From an uncultured Clostridia bacterium (GTDB lineage Bacteria; Bacillota; Clostridia; Christensenellales; Borkfalkiaceae), in NCBI GenBank assembly GCA_947625245.1, contig CANQNO010000003.1, forward strand, positions 65,915 to 119,239: 53,325 nt of DNA. The letters run 5' to 3'. The notes beneath the pieces are model-generated. The model was not told the DNA's origin. It searched no databases and worked only from the letters and a program-made list of their open reading frames with translations. Shown here one piece after another: positions 42,571 through 51,224 of the stretch. How positions within the stretch are numbered: position 1 is the stretch's first letter; every line of letters starts with the position of its first letter. The translations under genes and the position numbers were made by a program.

Positions 42571-43899
42571 ATGGAAAACGCTTATACCGAGTACAAAAGA
42601 GAATTGACGGACGGCTTGGAAAAGGAAGTCGTTGCCTTTTTGAATACACTCGGCGGGGATATTTTAATCGGCGTAGAGGACAACGGCGAAGTCGTGGGGA
42701 TTGATGCCCCCGACGATATTAGCCTGAAAGTTGCGGACCGTTTGAAAAACAATATCAGCCCGTCCGTCATCGGGCTTTTCCAAATCGATATTTTGGGTGA
42801 GCAGAAGAAATACATCAAAATCTCCGTTGCAGGCGGCTTGGAGAAACCCTATTATATCAAAAAATACGGCATGAGCCCCAAAGGTTGTTTTGTGCGCATC
42901 GGAACGCAGAGTACGCCGATGGAACAAGCGCAGATCGAAACCTTATTTTCGCACAGAGTCAACCGTACTTTGAGTACAATCATATCCCCTCGGCAAGATC
43001 TGACGTTTACTCAACTTCGGATTTTTTACGAAGAAAACGGCTTTGATACGAGCGGAGATCATTTCTTTCGCAACTTGGGGATGTACACCTCGGATGGTAG
43101 ATTTAATTATTTCGCCATGCTCCTGTCTGACCAAAACGATGTTACTATGAAAGTGGCGCGGTTTAAGGGTACGGACAAGAATGAAATCATTACAAGCAAA
43201 GAATTCGGCTATTGCTGTATTCTGAAAAGCGTCTACAACATCCTTGCCTACCTGGACAATTATAACTTGCCGTCCGTGGAAATTACCTATCCCAAGCGGG
43301 TGGAAAAGTTTTTGGTCGATAAAGTTGCCCTGCGTGAAGCCGTTATCAATGCCATCGTTCACAACGATTATATCAGCGGCGGTGCGCCTCTCTTTGAGAT
43401 ATACGATGACCGTATCACAGTTGTTTCTTACGGTGGGCTTGTGGGCGGATTGACGCAGGAGGAATTTTTCAGCGGACGGTCCATGCCGAGAAACAGAGAG
43501 CTGATGCGGGTATTCCGCGATATGGAGTTTGTAGAAAACTTCGGCTCGGGGATCCAACGCATTTTGCGTGTCTATGACCGAAGCATCTTCCAAATTTCCG
43601 ACAACTTTATCATTACCGAGTTCAAATACGATCCCGAAGTCTTAAAGAAAGTGCGGAACGCGGTCGTTCACGGTGAGCCTGTAAATGTTCCTGTAAATGA
43701 GCCTGTAAAATTGACCGCCACGGCGCAAAAAGTATTGGTGCTCATTGCCGAGCAGAGCAATATTACCCTTGAAATTTTGACCGAAAGGATCGGCGTTTCA
43801 AGAGAAACCGTTAAGCGCGCGATCAAACAGTTAAAACAAAACGGCTACATTGAGCGCGTTGGTCCGGATAAAACGGGTTATTGGAAGATATTGGAATAA
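42571..43899 (+). CDS. AlbA_2 (Schlafen-type) domain transcriptional regulator
   Basis: A 442-residue COG2865-type protein. The N-terminal AlbA_2 domain contains TEYKRELTDGLEKEVVAFLNTLGGDILIGVEDNGEVVGID. A GHKL-like module has LREAVINAIVHNDYISGGAPLFEIYDDRITVVSYGGL and NFGSGIQRIL. A C-terminal winged helix follows a VNVPVNEPVK linker (ILTERIGVSRETVKRAIKQLKQNGYIERVG). Such proteins are numerous in accessory regions and are presumed regulators; the signal is unknown. The ATG at 42571 follows AAGGGG; a GTG at 42565 is also in frame. It stands at the upstream edge of the AT-rich operon and is not clearly cotranscribed with it. Confidence 0.88.
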   Translation: MENAYTEYKRELTDGLEKEVVAFLNTLGGDILIGVEDNGEVVGIDAPDDISLKVADRLKNNISPSVIGLFQIDILGEQKKYIKISVAGGLEKPYYIKKYGMSPKGCFVRIGTQSTPMEQAQIETLFSHRVNRTLSTIISPRQDLTFTQLRIFYEENGFDTSGDHFFRNLGMYTSDGRFNYFAMLLSDQNDVTMKVARFKGTDKNEIITSKEFGYCCILKSVYNILAYLDNYNLPSVEITYPKRVEKFLVDKVALREAVINAIVHNDYISGGAPLFEIYDDRITVVSYGGLVGGLTQEEFFSGRSMPRNRELMRVFRDMEFVENFGSGIQRILRVYDRSIFQISDNFIITEFKYDPEVLKKVRNAVVHGEPVNVPVNEPVKLTATAQKVLVLIAEQSNITLEILTERIGVSRETVKRAIKQLKQNGYIERVGPDKTGYWKILE

Positions 43900-43952
43900 G
43901 AAACGATGTCGAAGGAAATTATGGGTTTTTAAATAGAAAAATTTCCAAATGC

Positions 43953-43981
43953 TTGTAATCGCTGCAGTTCTGTGCTATAAT
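43953..43981 (+). promoter_or_regulatory. Promoter of the 44-52 kb accessory operon
   Basis: TTGTAA (43953-43958), a 17-nt spacer and TATAAT (43976-43981) with extended -10 TGC. No terminator was found between here and 52.1 kb, so this may drive all eight genes. Confidence 0.75.
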
Positions 43982-44042
43982 TATTCTTGTAAATAGGAAA
44001 AGTAATCACTAGTTTTAGGTATAAAGTTACTTGAGGATAAAA

Positions 44043-44891
44043 ATGACATTTTCATCGTTAGGAAAACAACGCAGATTAAATAAATTATTCACTAATGGGA
44101 AAACATTAGTTGTTCCCGTGGACGATAGTTTGATATTTGGGCCCAAAGAAGGATTGTTTGATTTAGATAGCACTTTGTACGAAATTCTTTCCGCTCAACC
44201 CAATGCCATATTGGGTTACAAACGAGATTTGGAGTTTGTAAATCAGCATCGTATCAATACAGCGTTTATATATAACTTAACCGCTAGTACAGTACTTAGT
44301 GCCCATACCCAAAAAACTGTTATTGCGAGTGTAGAAAACGCATTGTCTGCTGGTGCGGAGTGCGTTGCAGCGCATATCAATTTTAGTAGCCGGTATGAGA
44401 ATGAAATGTTACACAATTTTGCTTTGATTGCAAACGAATGTGATAAATTGGGGATGCCATTATTAGCAATAGCTTATCCTCGCAAGGAGAATGCCGATGG
44501 CACCGATTATAATTATGAAGATTTGAAAGGCCAAGACCATATGGCTTTTGCTGAACTTGTTTCGCATTGTACAAGAGTAGCCTGTGAGCTTGGGGCAGAT
44601 ATAATTAAAACTTACTATACAGGAGATATCGAATCATTTAAGAATGTTACGAAATCTGCCTGTGGTAAGCCGGTCATAATCGCTGGTGGACCGAAAGTGC
44701 CCGTAGAAAAATCATTAGAGAGTGCATATAACGCAATTCTTGCAGGGGCTGCTGGAACGAGTTTCGGTAGGAATGTTTTTAATGCGGATCACATTATGGA
44801 ATATATAACTGCATTAAAGAACATTATCTTTGGCGGAGCAACATTGGATCATGCTTTAGAAGCGTATAAAATTGCCGTTGGGGAAAATTAA
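44043..44891 (+). CDS. DhnA/LsrF-type class I aldolase
   Basis: A 282-residue TIM-barrel aldolase of the archaeal FBA / ADTH-synthase (AroA') / LsrF family. The Schiff-base lysine is Lys189 in GADIIKTYYTGD, the acid-base Tyr is in AIAYPRKE (145), and the phosphate site is IIAGGPKVP and GTSFGRNVF. Relatives join dihydroxyacetone-phosphate-like donors to aldehydes, in shikimate-like or secondary pathways (for example GriI). The substrate here is unknown. The ATG has GAGG six bases upstream; a TTG at 44031 is also in frame. It is the first gene of the AT-rich operon. The adjoining SDRs suggest its product is reduced or oxidised next. Confidence 0.85.
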   Translation: MTFSSLGKQRRLNKLFTNGKTLVVPVDDSLIFGPKEGLFDLDSTLYEILSAQPNAILGYKRDLEFVNQHRINTAFIYNLTASTVLSAHTQKTVIASVENALSAGAECVAAHINFSSRYENEMLHNFALIANECDKLGMPLLAIAYPRKENADGTDYNYEDLKGQDHMAFAELVSHCTRVACELGADIIKTYYTGDIESFKNVTKSACGKPVIIAGGPKVPVEKSLESAYNAILAGAAGTSFGRNVFNADHIMEYITALKNIIFGGATLDHALEAYKIAVGEN

Positions 44892-45638
44892 ATGGGAAAG
44901 TTGGAGAAAAAAATCGCTCTTGTAACAGGATCTTCTGTCGGTATAGGCAGTGCTATTGCAGAGTCTTTTGCTGCTGAGGGGGCGGAGGTTATAATTGTAT
45001 CTCACCGGACGGTATTAGAAGGACAAGCAGTTGCGCAAGGGATTAATAATAATGGCGGGAAAGCTTTATATGTTTGCGCAGATTTATCCTCGCAAAAAGG
45101 TGTGGAGGCGCTGTTTAATGAAATCATAAAACATTACTCAACAATTGATATTCTTGTTAATAATGTAGGACATTCGTTTAGTACACCATTAGACGAGCTT
45201 TCCGAAGAAACACTTATGCGCGATTTAAAGAGTAATTTTATATCAACCGTTCTTTGCTCTAAGAAGGTACTGAGTTACATGCCAGAAGGAGGTCACATAA
45301 TTAATACATCTTCGATACGAGGAATTGATTATGCTGGCAGAGTACCACTTATAGGATATTGTGCTGGGAAGGCTGCGGTTAATAGTTTTACAAAAAATTT
45401 TGCATTACATTGCGCTCCTAAAATTTTTGTAAATGCTGTCGCGCCTGGATTTGTATGGACGGAGGCGTTAAGTAAAACAGATCAGACCTTGCTCAGTAGA
45501 TGGCTTAAAGATGTGCCCATTAAACGTTTTATAAAACCATCGGAACTGGCAGAACTATATATTTTATTAGCAACAACACAAATACTTACAGGCGTAATTT
45601 TATCTGCAGATGGCGGATATACAATTTTGGAGAAATAA
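44892..45638 (+). CDS. Short-chain dehydrogenase/reductase (first of two)
   Basis: A classical SDR of 248 residues. The cofactor motif is TGSSVGIG (14-21), with VNNVG later. The catalytic Ser is in NTSSIRG and the Tyr-x3-Lys is YCAGK. It ends GVILSADGGYTI, the FabG-type C-terminus. It would use NAD(P)H on a carbonyl or alcohol, probably on the product of the preceding aldolase. Its ATG follows the aldolase stop directly. Codon use is AT-rich, unlike the core genes upstream. Confidence 0.9.
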   Translation: MGKLEKKIALVTGSSVGIGSAIAESFAAEGAEVIIVSHRTVLEGQAVAQGINNNGGKALYVCADLSSQKGVEALFNEIIKHYSTIDILVNNVGHSFSTPLDELSEETLMRDLKSNFISTVLCSKKVLSYMPEGGHIINTSSIRGIDYAGRVPLIGYCAGKAAVNSFTKNFALHCAPKIFVNAVAPGFVWTEALSKTDQTLLSRWLKDVPIKRFIKPSELAELYILLATTQILTGVILSADGGYTILEK

Positions 45639-45642
45639 AAAT

Positions 45643-46464
45643 ATGGTGAATCGGCAATCAGTATGGGCGGATATGCAGAAGTGGGAATTCGTTCTTCCTC
45701 CTTCTAGGCCTACGGTAGCGGAGTTAAGTCGAATTACAGAAGTTTTAGGGGACATAGATAGAAAGGCTCCTATTGCAGTTCTTGGAAGTACTCCAGAGTT
45801 CCGAGAAATGCTTTATCGTTTAGGTTTTATAAATATTTATGTCTTTGATAAAGATGATAATTTTTATAGGCTTACTACAAATTTGATACCATATAGAGTT
45901 AACGAGCATTTTATACATGGGGATTGGCTCAGTTCATTGTCTGATTTCAATCATTTTTTTAGAATTATATTGTCGGATCTGACAATGGGTAACATATCAT
46001 ATAAGGACAGGAAGCTATTTTATGATAATATAGGTAAGGCACTTTGCGGCAGTGGATTGTTTATAGATAAGGCACTAATAATAGATTTTCCGTTGCTTAA
46101 ATTAGAGGATTTATATGAAAAATATAATCGGCTACCAATTAATTTACGGACTATAAATAATTTCTCGTGTGAATTTTTATTCTGTAGCGAATTGCTCTCA
46201 ATCAATGAAATAGTAGATAGTAGCCGCTTTTATGATTTTATTTATGAAAATTGTGGCTCAGAAAAAATTCGATTTTTTTGCGAAAAGTCTCAACTTATGA
46301 TAACACCAAGAAATTTTTATTGGTATTATGGAAAGAGTTGGGATGAATTAAAGGAAAATTATTTTGCGCCATTCTCAAAAGAATATGAAGTATTTATAGA
46401 TGCTGATGAAAAGAGCCCATATTATAAAAAAGCAAAACAATTTTTTTTGAAAAAAGGGAGGTGA
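45643..46464 (+). CDS. SAM-methyltransferase-like protein
   Basis: A 273-residue protein with a class I Rossmann pattern: APIAVLGSTPEFREMLYRLGF (motif I loop at about 44-52), the acidic residues in YVFDKDDNFYRL at the second strand, then HGDWLSSL and FRIILSDLTMGNISYKDR, matching motifs III-IV. Methyltransferase is therefore likely, but the substrate cannot be read. The C-terminal 100 residues are unfamiliar. The ATG at 45643 is chosen; an upstream in-frame ATG at 45610 lies inside the SDR. It is sandwiched between two SDR genes. Confidence 0.65.
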   Translation: MVNRQSVWADMQKWEFVLPPSRPTVAELSRITEVLGDIDRKAPIAVLGSTPEFREMLYRLGFINIYVFDKDDNFYRLTTNLIPYRVNEHFIHGDWLSSLSDFNHFFRIILSDLTMGNISYKDRKLFYDNIGKALCGSGLFIDKALIIDFPLLKLEDLYEKYNRLPINLRTINNFSCEFLFCSELLSINEIVDSSRFYDFIYENCGSEKIRFFCEKSQLMITPRNFYWYYGKSWDELKENYFAPFSKEYEVFIDADEKSPYYKKAKQFFLKKGR

Positions 46465-46466
46465 CT

Positions 46467-47210
46467 ATGATTATTATTACTGGTGCAGGAAGCGGCATGG
46501 GTGAGGCTACGACGGAACTTCTTGCCCAAAAAGGATATGATGTAGCCTTAATTGGTAGGTCAAAGCAAAAATTATCCAAACTTAAACAACGACTTGACAA
46601 CTCCATAACGGCCATTGAACAGGAGTTGGATGTATCAAATGCCGCTGAAACTTATTCAGTATTTGAAGAGTTGTTTAAAAATTTTTCTATTGAAGGGCTG
46701 ATTCATTGTGCTGGTATCATTTCCTGTCGAGAAGAGAAGTTTTTATCGGATGTTAATAACGAAGAAAGCTTGAGAATAATTTCAACGAATATTATTGGTA
46801 CATTGAATGTAAACAGGGCGTTTATAAGAAACGCTCTTAACAATTCGCTGAAATGCAGTATTGTAAATATAGCGTCAATCAGTGCAACCTTTGATTCTGC
46901 CGACTTTCCCTCATATAGTTTATCTAAAGGGGCAATTATTTCATTGACAAAGTCTTTGGCAATGCGTTACGGTGAGAAAGGAATAAGGGTAAACTGTGTT
47001 TCTCCTGGCGTAGTAAAAACACCCATGTCATATATAGAGACCCCTGATTTTGATGATTATATAGATGAACTGAATCAATATCACCCGTTAGGGCGTATCG
47101 GCGCACCTATTGATGTGGCAAAATTGCTTTGTTTTTTAGTATCAAAAGATTCCGAATGGATTACAGGGCAAAATTTTGTAATAGACGGCGGATATACTTT
47201 AAGCAAGTAA
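46467..47210 (+). CDS. Short-chain dehydrogenase/reductase (second of two)
   Basis: A 247-residue classical SDR: cofactor loop TGAGSGMG, then HCAGI, catalytic Ser in NIASIS, YSLSK and the FVIDGGYTLS end. It is clearly different from the first SDR, so the pair suggests two separate redox steps rather than a recent duplication. The start ATG has GGGAGG five bases upstream; the GTG at 46461 overlaps that site. The NACHT gene follows after 7 nt. Confidence 0.9.
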   Translation: MIIITGAGSGMGEATTELLAQKGYDVALIGRSKQKLSKLKQRLDNSITAIEQELDVSNAAETYSVFEELFKNFSIEGLIHCAGIISCREEKFLSDVNNEESLRIISTNIIGTLNVNRAFIRNALNNSLKCSIVNIASISATFDSADFPSYSLSKGAIISLTKSLAMRYGEKGIRVNCVSPGVVKTPMSYIETPDFDDYIDELNQYHPLGRIGAPIDVAKLLCFLVSKDSEWITGQNFVIDGGYTLSK

Positions 47211-47217
47211 GGGATTT

Positions 47218-49650
47218 ATGGGATACAACGAATCAGATTTTAATCTTTTTGGTAGCACAGACCATAACGAATATTATAGCCTCTTGAAAAGCGATATAAA
47301 ATTCGAGTCGATAAATCAATTGACAGATGGCGATAGCGCTTTCATGTCTTTGTATGTTCGTATTGATGTTTTAGGCACGGCAAAGCAAGAATTAAGGGGA
47401 TATGGCAGAAGTTACTATGATTCCAAAAATGGACGAGAAGAGCTTTTGGAGAAAATATTCAAAAGCGAAGCGGATGGGAGAAAGGCAATATTGCTATATG
47501 GTGATGTCGGCGCGGGTAAATCAACGGCGTTGAATTATATTTTGTCTCAGTATATCAATATGGCAAAAAGATTGGTTTTAAAAATCAATTTAAAAGATTG
47601 CGTGTTTAACAGCGCTTCATTTGATAATATAGATGCCGTTTTACAGATATTTAAAAATGATATCATGAGGAGATGGTTGGCGCAGAGACATTCTGAAATT
47701 GAAGTCACTAAATTGAATGCGATTTTACAGGCAATAAGGAAAGATTTAAGCGGTGCAATAGTTCTTGTGGATGGGTTTGATGAATTAGCCTATGAATATC
47801 GTGAGGGCTTTTTTGCTTGGTACAAAAAATTAGTTCAATTTGCCAACAATGAGATTACTATGGTTTTAACATCCAGAACTTACGAAACGGAAAAAATTGC
47901 AGAGAATATAACGGAGATTGAATTTGTACGATTGGCTGATTTTAGCGAGGAACAAATTCTTTCCTTTCTCAATAAGCAATTCCAAAGTAAATATCCGTCT
48001 TTGAGGCAAGATGATATAGAACAAAAAAGTCAAAACCTGTTCAACCTAGTACAGAGGAATGAAAAAATACGGGATTTATCGCTTAATCCCTTGATGCTAC
48101 TTTTAATTTGTACGGCATATGTGGAAAACGGTGAACAACTTGTAGCTAAAAATAAGGTTCAGCTTTATCGGTTTGTAATAGAGTTTTTAATAAATAAAAG
48201 AAAAACTTCGGATAAAATTGACATAGATAATCAAAAAATAGTTAACTTCCTTGAAAAATTTTCGTTTTTCTTGGTACAGCAACCCGATCCAGATTCGGAT
48301 TTTAGTTTAAGCCAATTCAGTCTTTCATTACTATATGAATTTAGAGATTATCCCAAATTATGGGAGCTAACGCAGTTTTTATATAAAAGCTGTGGGCTAA
48401 TTCGCATTACCCAAGAAGAACAAAATCATGGGACGTGGAAAGATCCAAATTTGACTTTCATTCATAAATCATTTAGAGAATATTTAGCGGCCTGTTATAT
48501 CATTAAACATCAAGAAGAAGTTGATATAATGTCGATTTTTAATAATGACAAACATAAAATCTATGTAGTATTTAATTTTTATTTGGGCTTATTATCGGAG
48601 GGCTGTAATAGTGATTTATTAATATCAGGAATGGTAAGTGTAAGTTCGGATGAGTCCTGCATTGTATTGGGACAAGCCATATATGAATATTCCATACGGA
48701 TTTTGTCCCAAACGAGAGAAGTGCTATTTAATAGATTAAAAAATATTATCTCCAATAAAGGACTATCAATCGACATTAAAATAGAGGCTTGTGATGTGTG
48801 CGCGAGGCTGGAAATGTATAGCGGATTGCCCATGCAAAGCGTAACGAACTACATTTCCTGTTGCGGGTGCAAAATTCCAGATATTGAGTGGGTGAAAGTG
48901 CCAGTACAAGGCGGGCAAGATTTCTATATAAGTAAATATCCTATTACGAACAGCCAATTCCGGCTATTTGTTGAGGCTGACGGGTACAATCGGTCCGACT
49001 TTTGGAGCGAAAACGGAGCAAGACAATGGAACTCAGGGGATGGGTTAAATTTTCTTACAGATATCGGGTATACTGAAGAACGTCTGGAGCTATATACTTC
49101 ATGGTTGAAATCAAGGGTCGGCGAGAGAAAGAAAAAACCCTTTTGGTTTAACATTGAACCCTGGGGGAATTCGCTTCATCCGGTAGTCGGAATTACTTGG
49201 TATGAAGCAGTAGCATTTACAAAATGGATGGACACATTCAGCAATGATGGATATGAAATTGGCTTGCCCACCTTAAACGAATGGGAATTAGCGGCTAATT
49301 TAAATGGAAACTATTCAAATTGGAGTTGGATTGGAGAATGGCAAGATAATTTTTGCAACACGAATGAAAGTAAAATACGTAAAACTTCACCCGTCGGTAT
49401 TTACTGTATTAAAACTGCCCTTGGTATAGAAGATTTAACGGGCAATGTATACGAATGGGTAAATGACGGCTATACCGATGCGGTGTGCCATGACGGCCTT
49501 GACAAAGAAGCGTTGGGCTTAAAACTTGTGAAGGGAGGAGCTTGGAATTTCAGTAAAAACGAGGCCGAAAATTCAGACAATAATTGGGATTATCCATTTA
49601 TTTTTGATCAAAATACAGGATTTAGAATTGTGATGAGGAAAAAGAAATGA
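47218..49650 (+). CDS. NACHT-type STAND NTPase with C-terminal FGE-sulfatase fold
   Basis: An 810-residue signal-transduction NTPase. Walker A is GDVGAGKST (95-103), Walker B AIVLVDGFDELA (180-191), and a sensor Arg lies in MVLTSRT (215-221), as in NACHT proteins. A helical middle follows. Residues of about 560-810 are an FGE-sulfatase / C-type-lectin-like fold (WVKVPVQGGQDFYISKYPITNSQF, GITWYEAVAFTKWM, LPTLNEWELAANLNG, DLTGNVYEWVND, GFRIVM). The Cys-x-x-x-Arg signature of true formylglycine-generating enzymes is absent (KGGAWNFSKNEAENSD), so this end probably binds a ligand. Bacterial NACHT proteins often act in phage defence. Here it sits within a metabolic-looking operon. Confidence 0.87.
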   Translation: MGYNESDFNLFGSTDHNEYYSLLKSDIKFESINQLTDGDSAFMSLYVRIDVLGTAKQELRGYGRSYYDSKNGREELLEKIFKSEADGRKAILLYGDVGAGKSTALNYILSQYINMAKRLVLKINLKDCVFNSASFDNIDAVLQIFKNDIMRRWLAQRHSEIEVTKLNAILQAIRKDLSGAIVLVDGFDELAYEYREGFFAWYKKLVQFANNEITMVLTSRTYETEKIAENITEIEFVRLADFSEEQILSFLNKQFQSKYPSLRQDDIEQKSQNLFNLVQRNEKIRDLSLNPLMLLLICTAYVENGEQLVAKNKVQLYRFVIEFLINKRKTSDKIDIDNQKIVNFLEKFSFFLVQQPDPDSDFSLSQFSLSLLYEFRDYPKLWELTQFLYKSCGLIRITQEEQNHGTWKDPNLTFIHKSFREYLAACYIIKHQEEVDIMSIFNNDKHKIYVVFNFYLGLLSEGCNSDLLISGMVSVSSDESCIVLGQAIYEYSIRILSQTREVLFNRLKNIISNKGLSIDIKIEACDVCARLEMYSGLPMQSVTNYISCCGCKIPDIEWVKVPVQGGQDFYISKYPITNSQFRLFVEADGYNRSDFWSENGARQWNSGDGLNFLTDIGYTEERLELYTSWLKSRVGERKKKPFWFNIEPWGNSLHPVVGITWYEAVAFTKWMDTFSNDGYEIGLPTLNEWELAANLNGNYSNWSWIGEWQDNFCNTNESKIRKTSPVGIYCIKTALGIEDLTGNVYEWVNDGYTDAVCHDGLDKEALGLKLVKGGAWNFSKNEAENSDNNWDYPFIFDQNTGFRIVMRKKK

Positions 49651-50288
49651 GCGATAAAAACTACAGAAAAATAATAATAATTATTTCCATATTGCTTTCA
49701 ATCGTATTACTAGGTAGTGTTTTTTTTAACATTACACTTAATCTCGTTAATTTGACGGCCACAACTGATTGGGTGGGATTTTGGGGTAATGTCATAGGTA
49801 CTATTGCTGGTATGCTCGGCTCTTTCCTTATATTAATAATAACCCTTACAGCAAACGATAAGCAGAATGAAAAGCAGAACAAATTGTCGGCGCAATTATC
49901 GGTTAAGCTTGAGGATATAAAACATATAGAAGCGGCTTTGGAAGAAAATCTCAAATTCTTTGCTGGAAATGTAATTTTCGATCTATTTGTAAATGAACCC
50001 GATATAGGGAATTGCATTAAAAAGTCCATAATCCATGTTGAAATAAATAAGAGGAATTTTGAGATCTTGAAATTTCATTACTTCAACGATGCGCATTTTG
50101 CTGATGGTATTTTCGAAGCGCACAATAAACTTATGATTTTGCTAAACGATATTATGGTTCAGCGATTTGACCAAAGAAGGGCTTTTGAAATATTGAAGGA
50201 TGAATTATTTGAACTATACAAAAAAGTAAGTGACTGTTCCTACAAGATTATAGATAAGATAAGGGAAGGTTTGAGCAGAGATGTCTAG
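49647..50288 (+). CDS. Two-helix membrane protein of unknown function
   Basis: 213 residues. The first transmembrane helix is at about 8-31 and the second (DWVGFWGNVIGTIAGMLGSFLILIIT) at about 41-67. A helical, charged cytoplasmic part follows, probably partly coiled coil (NDKQNEKQNKLSAQLSVKLEDIKHIEAALEEN). The DWxGFWG-x-G pattern recurs in small membrane proteins of phage and accessory regions; no function is assigned. The ATG overlaps the NACHT stop as ATGA, so the two are probably translated together and may interact. Confidence 0.75.
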   Translation: MSDKNYRKIIIIISILLSIVLLGSVFFNITLNLVNLTATTDWVGFWGNVIGTIAGMLGSFLILIITLTANDKQNEKQNKLSAQLSVKLEDIKHIEAALEENLKFFAGNVIFDLFVNEPDIGNCIKKSIIHVEINKRNFEILKFHYFNDAHFADGIFEAHNKLMILLNDIMVQRFDQRRAFEILKDELFELYKKVSDCSYKIIDKIREGLSRDV

Positions 50289-51222
50289 TGTTCTTAAAAA
50301 AAGTGAATGCGGGTTTGTCGATACTGATTCCGTATACAAAATCTATTATGAATGCTATGGAAATCCTTCTGGGTATCCCATTTTTATCTTTCATGGCGGA
50401 CCTGGATATGGAATGGATCTCGATGTTCTGAGTGCTTTTAGCGAAGATTGGAAAATTATCTTTGTTGACCAACGCGGATGTGGAAAATCAATTCCCATAG
50501 GTGAAACAAAGGATAATAACACATCTAAATTAATTGAAGATGTTGATCGAGTGGCAAAATTTCTTGGAATAGAGCAGTTCTCTATAAAAGGACATTCATG
50601 GGGCAGCTTATTGGCACTATTATATGCACAAAAATCCCCGCAACGGGTAAGATCGTTAATTTTGACGGGTGTTTTCCTGGGGGACGACAGAGGCACATTA
50701 ATTGGCAAACAGGGTGGTTTTCAAATGTTCTATCCAGAATTGTTTGATAAACTGCAAGAAACTCTGTCGAGTAAGAATGATAATTTCTATGAAATCTGTG
50801 CTGATAAGGTTTTGAACGGTTCATTTAAAGAAAGAAGAAGCATTTCACGAGCATTAGTTTTTTTGGAGTGTTTTCTTGAGAACAATGGAAAAGATATTGA
50901 GGCAATTAATGAATATTGTCAGTCAGTTGATTGTGAAAGCATAGCAAAAATAGAAACATATTATACAATCAATAATTTTTTTATTAATGAAGATGAAGTC
51001 TTAAACAATCTTAAACTGATAAGGGACATTCCCATTTCGATTTTGCATGGGCGCAGAGATTTGATTGTTCCTATACAATCAGCATGGAAACTGCATAAAA
51101 TGTTACCCAATAGTCAATTAACAATTGCTGAAACGGGTGGGCATTGCGAGACTGAAGGTGAAATGCTTGAAAAGTTAAAAAAACTCATTGAAAGTCACAA
51201 GAAGTATTGGAGGTGCAATTAA
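50281..51222 (+). CDS. Alpha/beta hydrolase, proline-iminopeptidase-like (S33)
   Basis: A 313-residue hydrolase. The oxyanion motif FHGGPGYG and FVDQRGCGKS are typical of the S33 prolyl aminopeptidase group. The nucleophile elbow is GHSWG with Ser106, the acid lies in HGRRDLIVP, and the His is in TGGHCETEG. It could cleave an N-terminal amino acid, an amide or an ester from the product of this operon. Strict Pro-specificity cannot be read from sequence. It overlaps the membrane-protein gene by 8 nt. Confidence 0.88.
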   Translation: MSSVLKKSECGFVDTDSVYKIYYECYGNPSGYPIFIFHGGPGYGMDLDVLSAFSEDWKIIFVDQRGCGKSIPIGETKDNNTSKLIEDVDRVAKFLGIEQFSIKGHSWGSLLALLYAQKSPQRVRSLILTGVFLGDDRGTLIGKQGGFQMFYPELFDKLQETLSSKNDNFYEICADKVLNGSFKERRSISRALVFLECFLENNGKDIEAINEYCQSVDCESIAKIETYYTINNFFINEDEVLNNLKLIRDIPISILHGRRDLIVPIQSAWKLHKMLPNSQLTIAETGGHCETEGEMLEKLKKLIESHKKYWRCN

Positions 51223-51224
51223 TT

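Noticed and set aside
43900-44042. Attachment site at the start of the AT-rich operon
   Set aside because: No direct repeat shared with the 52.1-kb junction could be found by eye, and no integrase or tRNA is near.
49500-49650. Diversity-generating retroelement variable region
   Set aside because: The fold and Asn-rich end fit, but no template repeat or reverse transcriptase is visible, so it is kept only as a check under the NACHT finding.
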